Positions 1-8,183 of a stretch of DNA of 64,000 bases are shown in pieces. Made by a program: the position numbers and the translations under genes. The notes under the pieces are model-generated. The model saw only the letters and a list, made by a program, of their open reading frames with translations. It did not search any database and was not told the DNA's origin. The DNA lies in contig CADEFN010000001.1 in the NCBI GenBank assembly GCA_902826615.1, forward strand, positions 1,054,001 through 1,118,000, in the 5' to 3' direction. This stretch comes from an uncultured Gemmatimonadota bacterium (lineage in GTDB: Bacteria > Gemmatimonadota > Gemmatimonadetes > Gemmatimonadales > Gemmatimonadaceae). Within the stretch, counting starts at the first letter, position 1; every line of letters begins with the position of its first letter.

Positions 1-1112
1 TGGCCGCGATACGAATTCTGGCCCTTTCCGGCCGAGATGCCCTTCGATACGATGTTCGACTTCGTGTTCTTGCCGATGTGGATCATCTTCGTGCCGGTGT
101 CGGCCTGCTGCCGGTTGTTGACCACGGCCACGGAGTAGAACTCGCCGGTGGAGTTGTCGCCCTGCAGAATCACGCTGGGGTATTTCCAGGTGATCGCTGA
201 GCCGGTCTCCACCTGTGTCCACGAGATCTTGGAGTTGGTCATCGCCTTGCCACGTTTGGTGACAAAGTTGTAGATGCCACCCTTTCCTTCCTCGTCGCCC
301 GCATACCAGTTCTGCACGGTGCTGTACTTCACGCTGGCGTTGTCGAGTGCGACAATCTCCACGACCGCGGCATGCAACTGGTTGGTGGAGCGCTTGGGCG
401 CCGTGCAGCCTTCGAGGTAGCTCACATACGCACCTTCGTCGGCCACAATCAGTGTGCGCTCGAACTGGCCGGTGTCAGCCGCATTGATGCGGAAGTAGGT
501 CGACAACTCCATCGGGCAGCGCACACCCTTCGGGATGTAGACAAACGATCCGTCGGAGAACACCGCCGAGTTGAGCGCGGCGAAGTAGTTGTCGCTGTAG
601 GGCACGACAGAGCCGAGGTACTTCTCGATCAGCTCCGGATGCTCCTGCACCGCCTCGCCAAACGAGCAGAAGATCACTCCGTGTTTCCGGAGCTCTTCCT
701 TGTACGTCGTCCCGACGGAGACCGAATCGAACACGGCGTCAACGGCCACTCCGGCCAGCAGCTTCTGCTCGTGCAGCGGAATGCCGAGTTTGTCGTACGT
801 CTCCTTGATCTTCGGATCGAGTTCGTCGAGTGAGCCGAGCGGCTTCGCCGTCTTGGGGGCCGAGTAATACGACACGCCCTGGTAGTTGATGGGCTCGTAG
901 GTGACGTTAGGCCACTTGGGCTCCGTCATCTGCTGCCAGCGGCGGAACGCCTTGAGGCGCCACTCCAGCATGAAGGCCGGCTCGTTCTTCTTTTTCGAGA
1001 TGATCCGGACGACGTCCTCGCTCAGGCCGGGCGGGATGGTGTCCGCCTCGATGTCGGTGACAAATCCGTGCTGATACTCTTTGCCCACCAGGGCTTCGAT
1101 GGCCGAACTCAT
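1..1112 (-). CDS. sufB: Fe-S cluster assembly scaffold SufB (3' end beyond window)
   Basis: SufB is the scaffold subunit of the SufBCD complex, which builds Fe-S clusters in the cytosol. About 370 codons are visible and the frame is still open at the window edge, so the C-terminal quarter is missing. The translation runs through typical SufB text such as '[20 protein letters not shown]', '[19 protein letters not shown]' and '[20 protein letters not shown]'. The ATG at 1112 overlaps the stop of the regulator gene upstream (ATGA), so the two are translationally coupled. sufC, sufD and sufS would be expected just left of the window. I am very sure of the family. Confidence 0.95.
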   Translation of the reverse strand, partial: MSSAIEALVGKEYQHGFVTDIEADTIPPGLSEDVVRIISKKKNEPAFMLEWRLKAFRRWQQMTEPKWPNVTYEPINYQGVSYYSAPKTAKPLGSLDELDPKIKETYDKLGIPLHEQKLLAGVAVDAVFDSVSVGTTYKEELRKHGVIFCSFGEAVQEHPELIEKYLGSVVPYSDNYFAALNSAVFSDGSFVYIPKGVRCPMELSTYFRINAADTGQFERTLIVADEGAYVSYLEGCTAPKRSTNQLHAAVVEIVALDNASVKYSTVQNWYAGDEEGKGGIYNFVTKRGKAMTNSKISWTQVETGSAITWKYPSVILQGDNSTGEFYSVAVVNNRQQADTGTKMIHIGKNTKSNIVSKGISAGKGQNSYRG

Positions 1113-1825
1113 TTGGTCTCCTGCAGCTGGCGGTGGCCCGCCGGTTCATCCTTCGGTTCGTCGTGGTGCCGCCGGGCGATCCCCGCCGGCTCCGACACGC
1201 AGTACTCACAGCAACTGCCGCCCTTCGCGATATGGGTGCTCCGAATGACTTCGGCGCCAAGCACCTCCCCGATAAAGCGCTGCTCGGCAGCACAGACCTC
1301 GGGAAAGCGTTTCGCGACCGATTGGATCGTGCAGTTGTGCTCGCGAATGGTGGCCGAGTCGGCGTCGCCGCTTGATTCGGCCATGTAGCCCATGGCGCTC
1401 AGCATCTCGGCGAGGCGCCGGGCCCTCTCAGGTAAAGGCAGAAGGTCGAGTTCCGGTTTCGCCCTCAAGGCCATTTCGCGCCAGCGCCCCCGGAAGAGCT
1501 CAACCACCGCCTCACTACCGTACTGGCGCTGCACCGACTCAAGTACTTGGGCCAGAACAACATCGTAACTGTGAGGGAACAGACGTTCCCCCCTTTCTGT
1601 GAGCTGGTACGTAAAGACCGGCCCTCCCACCCCGCGAATCTCTCGCCGGTATTCGACGATGCCGTCCGCTTCCAACTCCTTCAGGTGTCGCCGAAGGGCA
1701 TTCGCCGTCACTCCGAACTCGGCAGCCAAATCCTTGATGCTCATGGGCTGCCGCTTTTTGAGGGCCTCGAGAATGTCTCCTTTGGCCCCCCGGAACCCCG
1801 GAATTGCGCTGAGCGGTCCTGTCAT
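1109..1825 (-). CDS. sufR: SufR-type Fe-S-sensing winged-helix repressor
   Basis: A 238-residue DeoR/ArsR-like winged-helix regulator. Residues about 14-80 form the DNA-binding domain ('[20 protein letters not shown]' is the recognition region). The C-terminal half carries Cys165, Cys178, Cys205, Cys206 and Cys209, the kind of cluster that binds an Fe-S centre in SufR proteins. In cyanobacteria and actinobacteria, SufR represses the suf operon when clusters are plentiful; the same role here is inferred from its position directly upstream of, and overlapping, sufB. A TTG nine bases further upstream is unlikely as a start because it falls inside the predicted -10 box. Confidence 0.85.
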   Translation of the reverse strand: MTGPLSAIPGFRGAKGDILEALKKRQPMSIKDLAAEFGVTANALRRHLKELEADGIVEYRREIRGVGGPVFTYQLTERGERLFPHSYDVVLAQVLESVQRQYGSEAVVELFRGRWREMALRAKPELDLLPLPERARRLAEMLSAMGYMAESSGDADSATIREHNCTIQSVAKRFPEVCAAEQRFIGEVLGAEVIRSTHIAKGGSCCEYCVSEPAGIARRHHDEPKDEPAGHRQLQETK

Positions 1826-1833
1826 GGGGAGCA

Positions 1834-1862
1834 ATGCTATCGGGATTCAGGAAATAAGTCAA
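1834..1862 (-). promoter_or_regulatory. sigma70-like promoter for sufR-sufB
   Basis: Read on the minus strand: TTGACT, a 17-base spacer, then TAGCAT. Transcription would start near 1827, only about two bases before the sufR ATG, so the message may be leaderless. This is a pattern match by eye. Confidence 0.45.
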
Positions 1863-1988
1863 CGAAAGTGTGTGTGAATGGCTCGAGCGATCATCCTGAC
1901 GGGGCGCTGGGTGGTCAGCGGACGAGCTTGACGATTTCCCAGGCCATCACAACCATGGGGAGATCGATTCTCCAAAGGAGTCACTGCT

Positions 1989-2474
1989 ATGTCGCTCGCT
2001 CCCAGGTTGGCTGCGGTTGCCGCAGCTGTCGCAGCTGCCGTCTTCGTCCCACGTGCGGCAACGGCACAGGCTCAGGAAGTCCGCGACACCTTCGGACGAG
2101 TGGTGATCACGGCCACTTCATCCGTCGGTCGCCGGCCCGCCGAAACGACGTACACCGTGGATCAGGTCGATGTCGCCGCCCAGGTGTTGCCGCGCGGGCC
2201 GCAGGCGCGGTTCCCGGATTCGCTCAGGGTGGCAGGGGTGACGGGCGCCGTCACTGTGCGGTTTGTCATCGATCGCTCGGGCAAACCCGACATGGCCACC
2301 TTCCGCGTCGTGAGCGCATCACATCCCGAGTTTGCCGATGCCGTCACGACTGTGGTGCCGTATGGACTCTACATTCCAGCCCGCAAAGGAGGGCAGGAGG
2401 TGCGGCAGGTGGTACAGCAAACCTTCCAGTTCGACATCGCCGAACGGCAACGACGAAGCGGTGACCTGCGGTAG
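1989..2474 (+). CDS. secreted TonB C-terminal-like domain protein
   Basis: A 161-residue protein with an alanine-rich signal peptide (residues 1-27, ending 'RAATAQA') and one C-terminal domain like the TonB/TolA C-terminus. The stretch 'GAVTVRFVIDRSGKPDMATF' is the typical 'v.v.f.id.dG.v' core. There is no membrane anchor or proline-rich linker of a real TonB, so it is probably a free periplasmic protein. A strong ribosome-binding site (AAAGGAG) lies about eight bases before the ATG. The stop codon abuts the stop of the convergent dehydrogenase gene with no spacer. Confidence 0.75.
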   Translation: MSLAPRLAAVAAAVAAAVFVPRAATAQAQEVRDTFGRVVITATSSVGRRPAETTYTVDQVDVAAQVLPRGPQARFPDSLRVAGVTGAVTVRFVIDRSGKPDMATFRVVSASHPEFADAVTTVVPYGLYIPARKGGQEVRQVVQQTFQFDIAERQRRSGDLR

Positions 2475-3569
2475 TCAGCCCGGAACGATCAGCGCCTTGG
2501 TGACTTCGCGCTGTGCAACCGCCTGCAATGCCTGACTGGCCTCGCCCAGTGAATACTGCCGCGAGGCCATCTCCTTCCAGGGAACATGATCCGCGTGTTT
2601 GGCGGCAACACGCACCGCCCGATGGAAGTGCGCGAACGTCGAGCCCCAGCAGCCGCGCAGCTCGATGTGCTTGCGGTTGACATGCCAGTGGGGATGGAGG
2701 CGAATGTCCCCGTTGTCGGTGTAGTGTCCGCAGACCACGATGCGTCCGCCGTCGCGCACCAGGTCAAAGGCCTGGAGGACGGCATCTGGGGCACCGCTGG
2801 CCTCGATGACCACATCCACACCAAAGCCCGACGTGATCTCCTTGACCGCGGCGGCGCGCGCCTCGGCGGGCAGGTCGAGACCAAACGTATCCGTGGCGCC
2901 CATGCGTCGCGCAAAGTCGAGCCGGGATGATGGATCGCCAATGCACACGATGCGGTCGGCGCCGGACAGCGCGGCCAGGGCAACGATGGACTGACCCACC
3001 GGGCCAGCCCCGAGCACGGCCACCGAATCACCAAGCCCGATCCGTGCCAGTTCCACCGCGTGCATACCGGTGACGAGACCGCAGCCGCCCCCGATGAACG
3101 TCCGCTCGTCCAGCTCGTCAGGCAGCCGCACCATGTGCACACCCGGCTTCATCCACAGCGCCTCGGCCCATCCGCCGAGTAGTCCTTCATTGGAGCTGTA
3201 GGTGATGCCGTAGACCTTGCGAGCGGGACACCGGGTGGGCTGCCGCGTGACGAGGCAGTGGTAGCATCGACCACACGTCTCGTGCACGTCCAGGAAGGTG
3301 ACGCGATCTCCGCGCTGGAACTCCCGGCCTTCCACGTCGCGAATGCGGCTCCCGAGTTCTTCGACAACACCTACCGACACGTGGCCGGGAATGATGGGGT
3401 AGGGGACCCCGCTGAGCTTCCCGTGGTGCAGGTGGACGTCGGTGCCGCACACCTCGGAGTAGGTCACCTTGAGGAGGGCGGCGTCGCGCTCGATACGCGG
3501 CGCAGCAACCGCCTCGACGGTGAGTGGTGCATGCGGCGCAGACATCACGGCGGCACGAAATGACGTCAT
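2475..3569 (-). CDS. zinc-dependent medium-chain alcohol/polyol dehydrogenase
   Basis: A 364-residue medium-chain dehydrogenase (GroES-like domain plus Rossmann fold). Catalytic zinc ligands appear as Cys41 ('SEVCGTDVHLHHG') and His63. Cys99, Cys102, Cys105 and Cys114 form the structural zinc lobe. 'VAVLGAGPVGQSIVALAAL' is the nucleotide-binding turn. The usual 'GHE' after the catalytic cysteine is 'GHV' here. The sequence is closest in style to threonine/sorbitol dehydrogenases, but the substrate cannot be read. It lies 11 bases downstream of the FAD-subunit gene on the same strand, so the two may share a transcript. Confidence 0.85.
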   Translation of the reverse strand: MTSFRAAVMSAPHAPLTVEAVAAPRIERDAALLKVTYSEVCGTDVHLHHGKLSGVPYPIIPGHVSVGVVEELGSRIRDVEGREFQRGDRVTFLDVHETCGRCYHCLVTRQPTRCPARKVYGITYSSNEGLLGGWAEALWMKPGVHMVRLPDELDERTFIGGGCGLVTGMHAVELARIGLGDSVAVLGAGPVGQSIVALAALSGADRIVCIGDPSSRLDFARRMGATDTFGLDLPAEARAAAVKEITSGFGVDVVIEASGAPDAVLQAFDLVRDGGRIVVCGHYTDNGDIRLHPHWHVNRKHIELRGCWGSTFAHFHRAVRVAAKHADHVPWKEMASRQYSLGEASQALQAVAQREVTKALIVPG

Positions 3570-3580
3570 GGTCGAGTGAC

Positions 3581-4540
3581 TCAGGCGACGAGGGTGGTTA
3601 TGGCGCGGCGCAACAGGCCAGCAGCAACATCAAGTTTGTATGCGTTTCCGGAGAGAGGCTCGGCGTCGTAGAGCGCGCGCTGCGCGAGGGTTTCGATATC
3701 ATCCTCGGCCAGCCCTCCTGATGCGACGTCCTCCTCGATGGAGTCGGTCACCCGCCATGGCGTATTGGCCACGCCGCCAAGCACTAGCCGGACCTCGCCA
3801 TCGCGTCGTTTGATCCCCGCAATGGACACCAGGGCAAAGTCCCAAGCTGCACGCTGCATCACCTTCTCGAAGAACTGCGTCCCGCCTGACGAGTGCGCGG
3901 GCAACATTATTCCGGTGACCACCTCACCCGGCTGCAGGGCCGTTTCTCCATCGAGTCGGTCGCGCGAGGTGAGGAAGAAGTCGGCGATCGGGATCTCTCG
4001 CTGGCCCTGCGCTGACTGCACGTGCACGACGGCCTCGAGGGCCACAAGCGCCACAGCCGGGTCAGAGGGATGCGCAACGACGCAGGGGCCGGTGCGAAAG
4101 ATCGCGTGGTACTGATTCTCGCCGATTTCGGCGGAACAGTGCGAGCCGCCGGTGCGCAGACACTCATGGCCGTGACGGAAATACCAGCAGCGAATACGCT
4201 GGCAGATGTTGCCCCCGATGGTCCCCATGTGGCGGAGCGCGTACGACCCCACGGCACCACACGCCTCGGAGAGCATGGGGTAGGCCTCGATCACCGCCTT
4301 GTCGGTGGCGAGTTGCCGCAGCGTGACCGCCGCGCCGATCTGCACACCACCGTTTGACCAGGAGATGCTGGTGGCCTCGGGAATACCACGCAGGTCGATC
4401 AGGCTGCCAGGCGCGGCGCGCCCTTCCCGAATGAGGGGGATGAGATCGGTACCCCCGCCGAGTGGAGAGACATCGCCGTCTGCCAGCGCAGAGGTGGCGG
4501 CGCTCCAGTCGTTGGCCCGCGAGTAGGTGAATGGACGCAT
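3581..4540 (-). CDS. xanthine dehydrogenase-family FAD-binding subunit with extra Fe-S motif
   Basis: A 319-residue FAD subunit of a molybdenum hydroxylase. The FAD-binding motifs are '[10 protein letters not shown]' (from residue 28) and '[10 protein letters not shown]' (from residue 105). Cys113, Cys118, Cys127 and Cys135 form the insert seen in subunits of the E. coli PaoB/YagS and 4-hydroxybenzoyl-CoA reductase type, which hold a 4Fe-4S cluster. That layout makes this more likely an aldehyde- or aromatic-oxidizing enzyme than a true xanthine dehydrogenase. Its expected partners, a molybdopterin subunit and a 2Fe-2S subunit, are not adjacent but lie at 27.1-30.0 kb on the same strand. Confidence 0.88.
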   Translation of the reverse strand: MRPFTYSRANDWSAATSALADGDVSPLGGGTDLIPLIREGRAAPGSLIDLRGIPEATSISWSNGGVQIGAAVTLRQLATDKAVIEAYPMLSEACGAVGSYALRHMGTIGGNICQRIRCWYFRHGHECLRTGGSHCSAEIGENQYHAIFRTGPCVVAHPSDPAVALVALEAVVHVQSAQGQREIPIADFFLTSRDRLDGETALQPGEVVTGIMLPAHSSGGTQFFEKVMQRAAWDFALVSIAGIKRRDGEVRLVLGGVANTPWRVTDSIEEDVASGGLAEDDIETLAQRALYDAEPLSGNAYKLDVAAGLLRRAITTLVA

Positions 4541-4642
4541 GCCGGAGAAAGTAGCGACGCGGCAATGGCGCGGGGATATGCGCAGGCTCTGTCACACGCT
4601 TTCTTCCAGATATTGCCCTCTTCGACCTCCTCACCTTCCCCC

Positions 4643-5032
4643 ATGATCCGCACCAACATCTCCTCCGGCACCGCCTGGGAGCCAATCGTCGGCTACTCTC
4701 GCGCGGTTCGAATCGGCAATGTCATTCACGTCTCCGGGACCACCGCCACCGGGCCCGGCGGTGTTGTGGTGGGAGTTGGTGACGCCACTGCCCAGACCGT
4801 GCAGACGCTGGAGAACATCGCGAAGGCGCTGGAGCAGGCCGGGGCGTCATTCGCCGACGTTGTACGAACGCGGATCTATGTGACCGACATCTCCCGATGG
4901 GAGGAGGTCGGGCGGGCACATGGCGCGGTTTTCGGCACAATCCGGCCCGCGACGTCGATGGTCGAGGTGAGCAAGCTCATCGACCCCGACATGCTGGTTG
5001 AAATCGAGGCCGAGGCTATCGTCAGCGACTGA
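4643..5032 (+). CDS. RidA/YjgF family enamine/imine deaminase
   Basis: A 129-residue protein of the RidA/YER057c family, which hydrolyses reactive enamine/imine intermediates. '[16 protein letters not shown]' near the N-terminus and '[13 protein letters not shown]' at the C-terminus are the family signatures, and '[17 protein letters not shown]' is the central helix-strand. The first ATG that begins the domain is at 4643; open sequence upstream has no family similarity. It is divergent from the FAD-subunit gene across a roughly 100-base gap and overlaps the 3' end of the facing lipoprotein gene by 11 bases. It belongs to the short-arm RidA subfamily that lacks the classic C-terminal Arg motif, so its substrate is open. 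Confidence 0.85.
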   Translation: MIRTNISSGTAWEPIVGYSRAVRIGNVIHVSGTTATGPGGVVVGVGDATAQTVQTLENIAKALEQAGASFADVVRTRIYVTDISRWEEVGRAHGAVFGTIRPATSMVEVSKLIDPDMLVEIEAEAIVSD

Positions 5033-5489
5033 CTGGCTGGAAGCTCACGATTTCGTGCCCGTACTCCTCGTCGGCGATCATCTCGGAGTAATCGATCTGG
5101 AAGAGGCGGGGGTAACCCCGCGCGGAATCGTAGGTGGCATCGATCTCTTTCGCGTTCCGTTCAACCGCGTTTTCGATCAGGTCGAAGAGCCCTTCGACGG
5201 AGTAGTAGTTCTCCGTGGGGAGTGACTGGCCGCCTTGCACGAGTGTAGCCGTCGTCACGCGCCCGGCGCGCACGGTCACCCGCACTTCCTGTCCGCCATA
5301 CACGCAGAAGCAGAGGGCGCGAACCACCATGTCATAGTCGCTCACGCCACTGGTATTCCAGCGAGCCTTGGCCGCAACGAGATCGCGCAGCTCGCCGTCG
5401 GCATCACGCGGGCCAACAAAAACAATGCAGCCCGTTGCGGTCAGGAGGGCGGCTGCAGCCAGGGTCCGGCGAATGATGGCCATGCGCAT
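5022..5489 (-). CDS. small lipoprotein, DUF6174-like
   Basis: A 155-residue predicted lipoprotein with a signal peptide ending in the lipobox 'LLTATGC'. The mature part has the DUF6174-type layout: '[20 protein letters not shown]' followed by Cys-x-Cys ('[20 protein letters not shown]'), a short strand-rich domain, then a helix '[17 protein letters not shown]'. The function of the family is unknown. ATG codons at 5489 and 5483 both fit; longer open sequence upstream is not credible. It is transcribed towards ridA and overlaps its end. Confidence 0.7.
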   Translation of the reverse strand: MRMAIIRRTLAAAALLTATGCIVFVGPRDADGELRDLVAAKARWNTSGVSDYDMVVRALCFCVYGGQEVRVTVRAGRVTTATLVQGGQSLPTENYYSVEGLFDLIENAVERNAKEIDATYDSARGYPRLFQIDYSEMIADEEYGHEIVSFQPVSR

Positions 5490-5580
5490 GATTTCAGTCG
5501 GTCGGGAGGCCCGGGGGGTGTACCGCAGGCAGGGTCGTGGGTTCCATTGGGTGGTGCATTGGGCAACTCTTCTGCTTCGC

Positions 5581-6201
5581 ATGCGTCCTATTTTCCTGCT
5601 GAGTGCCCTGCTGCTGGCGGCGTGTGGTCCTGGTCTCACGCCCCTGCCGCCCCCGGTGTCGCCCTATCCCGACTCCGAGGCAGCGCCACCCCCGCCCACG
5701 CCATTACCGACAGCTGGGCGACCCGTCATCCCTGACGATGACGCCGCTCTCGTAGCTCGGGAGCTCCTGATCCCCGTGGCCGGGGTGTCGGCGACGCGTT
5801 TGCAGGACAGCTTCCTGGCAAAACGGGACGGCAACCGGGTCCATGCTGCCATCGACATCATGGCGCCCCGGGGTACACCGGTCCTCTCGGCGGACGCCGG
5901 AAGCGTCTGGAAGGTGCGATCGAATGCGCTGGGTGGGTTTACCGTGTACGCCATCGATGACGAACAGCGCTTTGTCTACTACTATGCACACCTCGACCGA
6001 TACGCCGACGGACTCAAGGAAGGGCAGCGTATCGCCAGGGGGGATGTGCTGGGGTATGTGGGCACCACGGGAAACGCGCCACCCAACACACCGCATTTGC
6101 ACTTTCAGCTCATGCGGTACCGCGGGAATGGTCGCTGGTGGGACGGCGACCCGATCAATCCCTATCCCTATTTCACACGCAAGCGAGCGGCCCAACGATG
6201 A
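5581..6201 (+). CDS. M23 family (LytM-like) metallopeptidase lipoprotein
   Basis: A 206-residue lipoprotein with signal peptide 'MRPIFLLSALLLAAC', a proline-rich linker and a C-terminal LytM/M23 domain. Zinc-site motifs are 'HAAIDIMAPRGTPV' (HxxxD) and 'HLHFQL' (HxH). Such enzymes cleave peptide cross-links in peptidoglycan or act as regulators of amidases. Its TGA overlaps the ATG of yhbY, so the two genes are coupled. Confidence 0.9.
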   Translation: MRPIFLLSALLLAACGPGLTPLPPPVSPYPDSEAAPPPPTPLPTAGRPVIPDDDAALVARELLIPVAGVSATRLQDSFLAKRDGNRVHAAIDIMAPRGTPVLSADAGSVWKVRSNALGGFTVYAIDDEQRFVYYYAHLDRYADGLKEGQRIARGDVLGYVGTTGNAPPNTPHLHFQLMRYRGNGRWWDGDPINPYPYFTRKRAAQR

Positions 6202-6509
6202 AAGGCAAAGAACGTGCGGAGCTGCGCGCTGAGGCGCACCATCTCGACCCCATGGTGCACGTCGGGGTTTCGGGCGCGACCGACGCGGTGTTGATGACCA
6301 TCGACGATGCCTTGCGCACGCACGAGCTGGTGAAGATCGCCATCGGGCGCCATGAAGGCCTCGACCCCAAGCCACTCGCCGCCACGCTCAGCGACACGTT
6401 AGGCGCCGACGTGATCCAGGTGATCGGACGAAAGATCACGCTCTACCGGCACAATCCCGACTTGTGGAAGAAGCCGCGACTCACGCCCCCCTGGCAGCCC
6501 AAACGCTGA
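6198..6509 (+). CDS. yhbY: YhbY/CRS1-YhbY (CRM) RNA-binding protein
   Basis: A 103-residue single-domain CRM protein that associates with the pre-50S ribosomal subunit in other bacteria. The signature 'VHVGVSGATDAVLMTIDDAL' and the later 'LVKIAIGR' and 'VIGRKITLYRHNP' fit YhbY well. The start is the ATG that overlaps the stop of the peptidase gene; a TGA frame upstream has no similarity. A clear hairpin terminator follows. Confidence 0.9.
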   Translation: MKGKERAELRAEAHHLDPMVHVGVSGATDAVLMTIDDALRTHELVKIAIGRHEGLDPKPLAATLSDTLGADVIQVIGRKITLYRHNPDLWKKPRLTPPWQPKR

Positions 6510-6517
6510 CCTTTCAT

Positions 6518-6545
6518 GGGCCCCGCTTGGGGCCCTTGTTACTTT
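6518..6545 (+). terminator. rho-independent terminator after yhbY
   Basis: A 7-bp perfect stem GGGCCCC/GGGGCCC with a GCTT loop (6518-6535), followed by a T-rich stretch TTGTTACTTT. It separates yhbY from prfC, so prfC probably has its own promoter or relies on read-through. Confidence 0.7.
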
Positions 6546-6551
6546 GCGTCC

Positions 6552-8159
6552 ATGCCCACGGCGACCCCTGTCGAACTCGAGGCCGCCGTCGCCCGGCGGC
6601 GCACCTTTGCCATCATCAGCCATCCTGACGCCGGCAAAACCACGCTGACGGAAAAGCTGCTGCTGTACGGCGGCGCCATCCATCTCGCGGGGTCGGTCAA
6701 GTCGCGTCGTGCCGAGCGCCATGCCACGTCCGACTGGATGAAGCTGGAGCAGGAGCGCGGCATTTCGGTGACGTCGAGTGTGATGCAGTTCGAGTATGAG
6801 GGGTACGCCATCAACCTCCTCGACACACCGGGCCACGAGGACTTTTCCGAAGACACGTACCGCACCCTGGTGGCGGCTGACAGCGCCGTGATGCTCCTCG
6901 ACAACCGCAAGGGCGTGGAAGAACGCACGCGCCAGCTCTTTGAGGTGTGCAAGAAGCGCCGGACGCCGATCTTCACCTTTGTCAACAAGTGTGACCGGGT
7001 GGGCGAGGACTCACTCAAGATCGTCAGTGATGTCGAGAGTGACCTCGGGATCCAGTGTCATCCCATCACCTGGCCCATCTTCGACGGCAATTCCTTTGTA
7101 GGGGTGTACGACCGCCGGCTCGACCGGGTGCATCTCTTCGGTCGCGACGAACACCACGGATCGACGCGTGCGGCCGAGCTGGTACTCCCCCTGCATGGCG
7201 CGGACACGGCCAAGCGGTTGGGTGACGAGGCGTATGGACGCCTGATGCACGATATCGAGCTCCTCGACGCCGCCGGACATCCCTTCGATCGGGAGATGGT
7301 GCTCAGCGGGGAACTGTCGCCGATGTTCTTTGGCAGTGCGCTGACCAACTTTGGAGTGGAGCCCTTTCTCCGCGAGTTTCTGGAGCTGTCGCCCGCGCCG
7401 GTTCCGCGCGAGAGCACCCAGGGGCCGGTGGATCCGGCGACGCCAAACTTCACGGGGTTTGTCTTCAAGATCCAGGCAAACATGGACCCTCGGCATCGCG
7501 ACCGTGTGGCGTTCGTGCGCATCTGCTCGGGGAAGTTCGAGGCCGGCATGGAAGTGGGACAGGTCCGCACCGGCAAACGCATTCGCCTCGCGTCGCCGCA
7601 GCAGTTCATGGCACGCGAGCGCATTGCCGTGGAAGAGGCGTGGCCGGGAGACGTGATTGGTGTAGTGGACCGCGGCAACCTGCGTATTGGTGACACGCTG
7701 GCCGAGGAAGGGACCATGGAGTACAGCGGCGTCCCGCGGTTCCCGCCCGAGCACTTTGCGCGTGTGGTGTTGCTCGACCCGATGAAACGCAAACAGCTTG
7801 ATGCCGGTCTGCGTCAGCTCACCGAAGAGGGGGCGGCCCAGGTGTTCTTCACCTCACCCACCGAGGTGGCCGGGCCGACACCGATCATCGGTGCCGTCGG
7901 CATGCTGCAGTTTGACGTGATGTTGCACCGGCTCGAGCATGAATACGGCGTGCGGTGCAAGCTGGAGCGCATGGGTGGCAAGTCGCCGCGCTGGGTGGTA
8001 GGTCCGCAGGCCGAGATCGAGCGCATCGGTCGTGAGCGTGGCCGGACCGTGTTGTACGATGCGACTGGTGCCCCGCTGATTCTGTTCGAGGACGCGTGGG
8101 GGCTGCGGTGGACTCTGGAACGCGAGACGTCCCTCAAGTTCTACGAGGCGGCCCCCTGA
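6552..8159 (+). CDS. prfC: peptide chain release factor 3
   Basis: A 535-residue translational GTPase that recycles RF1/RF2 from the ribosome. The P-loop is 'SHPDAGKTTLTEK', the switch II region 'LLDTPGHEDFSEDTYRTL', and the guanine-specificity motif 'FVNKCDR'. The RF3-specific 'KSRRAERHATSDWMKLEQER' follows the P-loop. Length and motif order match RF3 rather than EF-G. The ATG at 6552 lies just before the conserved N-terminus. Confidence 0.96.
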   Translation: MPTATPVELEAAVARRRTFAIISHPDAGKTTLTEKLLLYGGAIHLAGSVKSRRAERHATSDWMKLEQERGISVTSSVMQFEYEGYAINLLDTPGHEDFSEDTYRTLVAADSAVMLLDNRKGVEERTRQLFEVCKKRRTPIFTFVNKCDRVGEDSLKIVSDVESDLGIQCHPITWPIFDGNSFVGVYDRRLDRVHLFGRDEHHGSTRAAELVLPLHGADTAKRLGDEAYGRLMHDIELLDAAGHPFDREMVLSGELSPMFFGSALTNFGVEPFLREFLELSPAPVPRESTQGPVDPATPNFTGFVFKIQANMDPRHRDRVAFVRICSGKFEAGMEVGQVRTGKRIRLASPQQFMARERIAVEEAWPGDVIGVVDRGNLRIGDTLAEEGTMEYSGVPRFPPEHFARVVLLDPMKRKQLDAGLRQLTEEGAAQVFFTSPTEVAGPTPIIGAVGMLQFDVMLHRLEHEYGVRCKLERMGGKSPRWVVGPQAEIERIGRERGRTVLYDATGAPLILFEDAWGLRWTLERETSLKFYEAAP

Positions 8160-8164
8160 GCCGG

Positions 8165-8183
8165 GGCTCGCCGCGGGCGAGCC
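8165..8183. terminator. bidirectional hairpin between prfC and the kinase gene
   Basis: An 8-bp perfect stem GGCTCGCC/GGCGAGCC with a 3-base loop, placed exactly between the two convergent stop codons. The T tract is weak on both sides. Confidence 0.5.

Noticed and set aside
1928-1956. TTGACG-17-AACCAT as a promoter for the TonB-like gene
   Set aside because: The -10 box matches poorly; kept only as a weak possibility.
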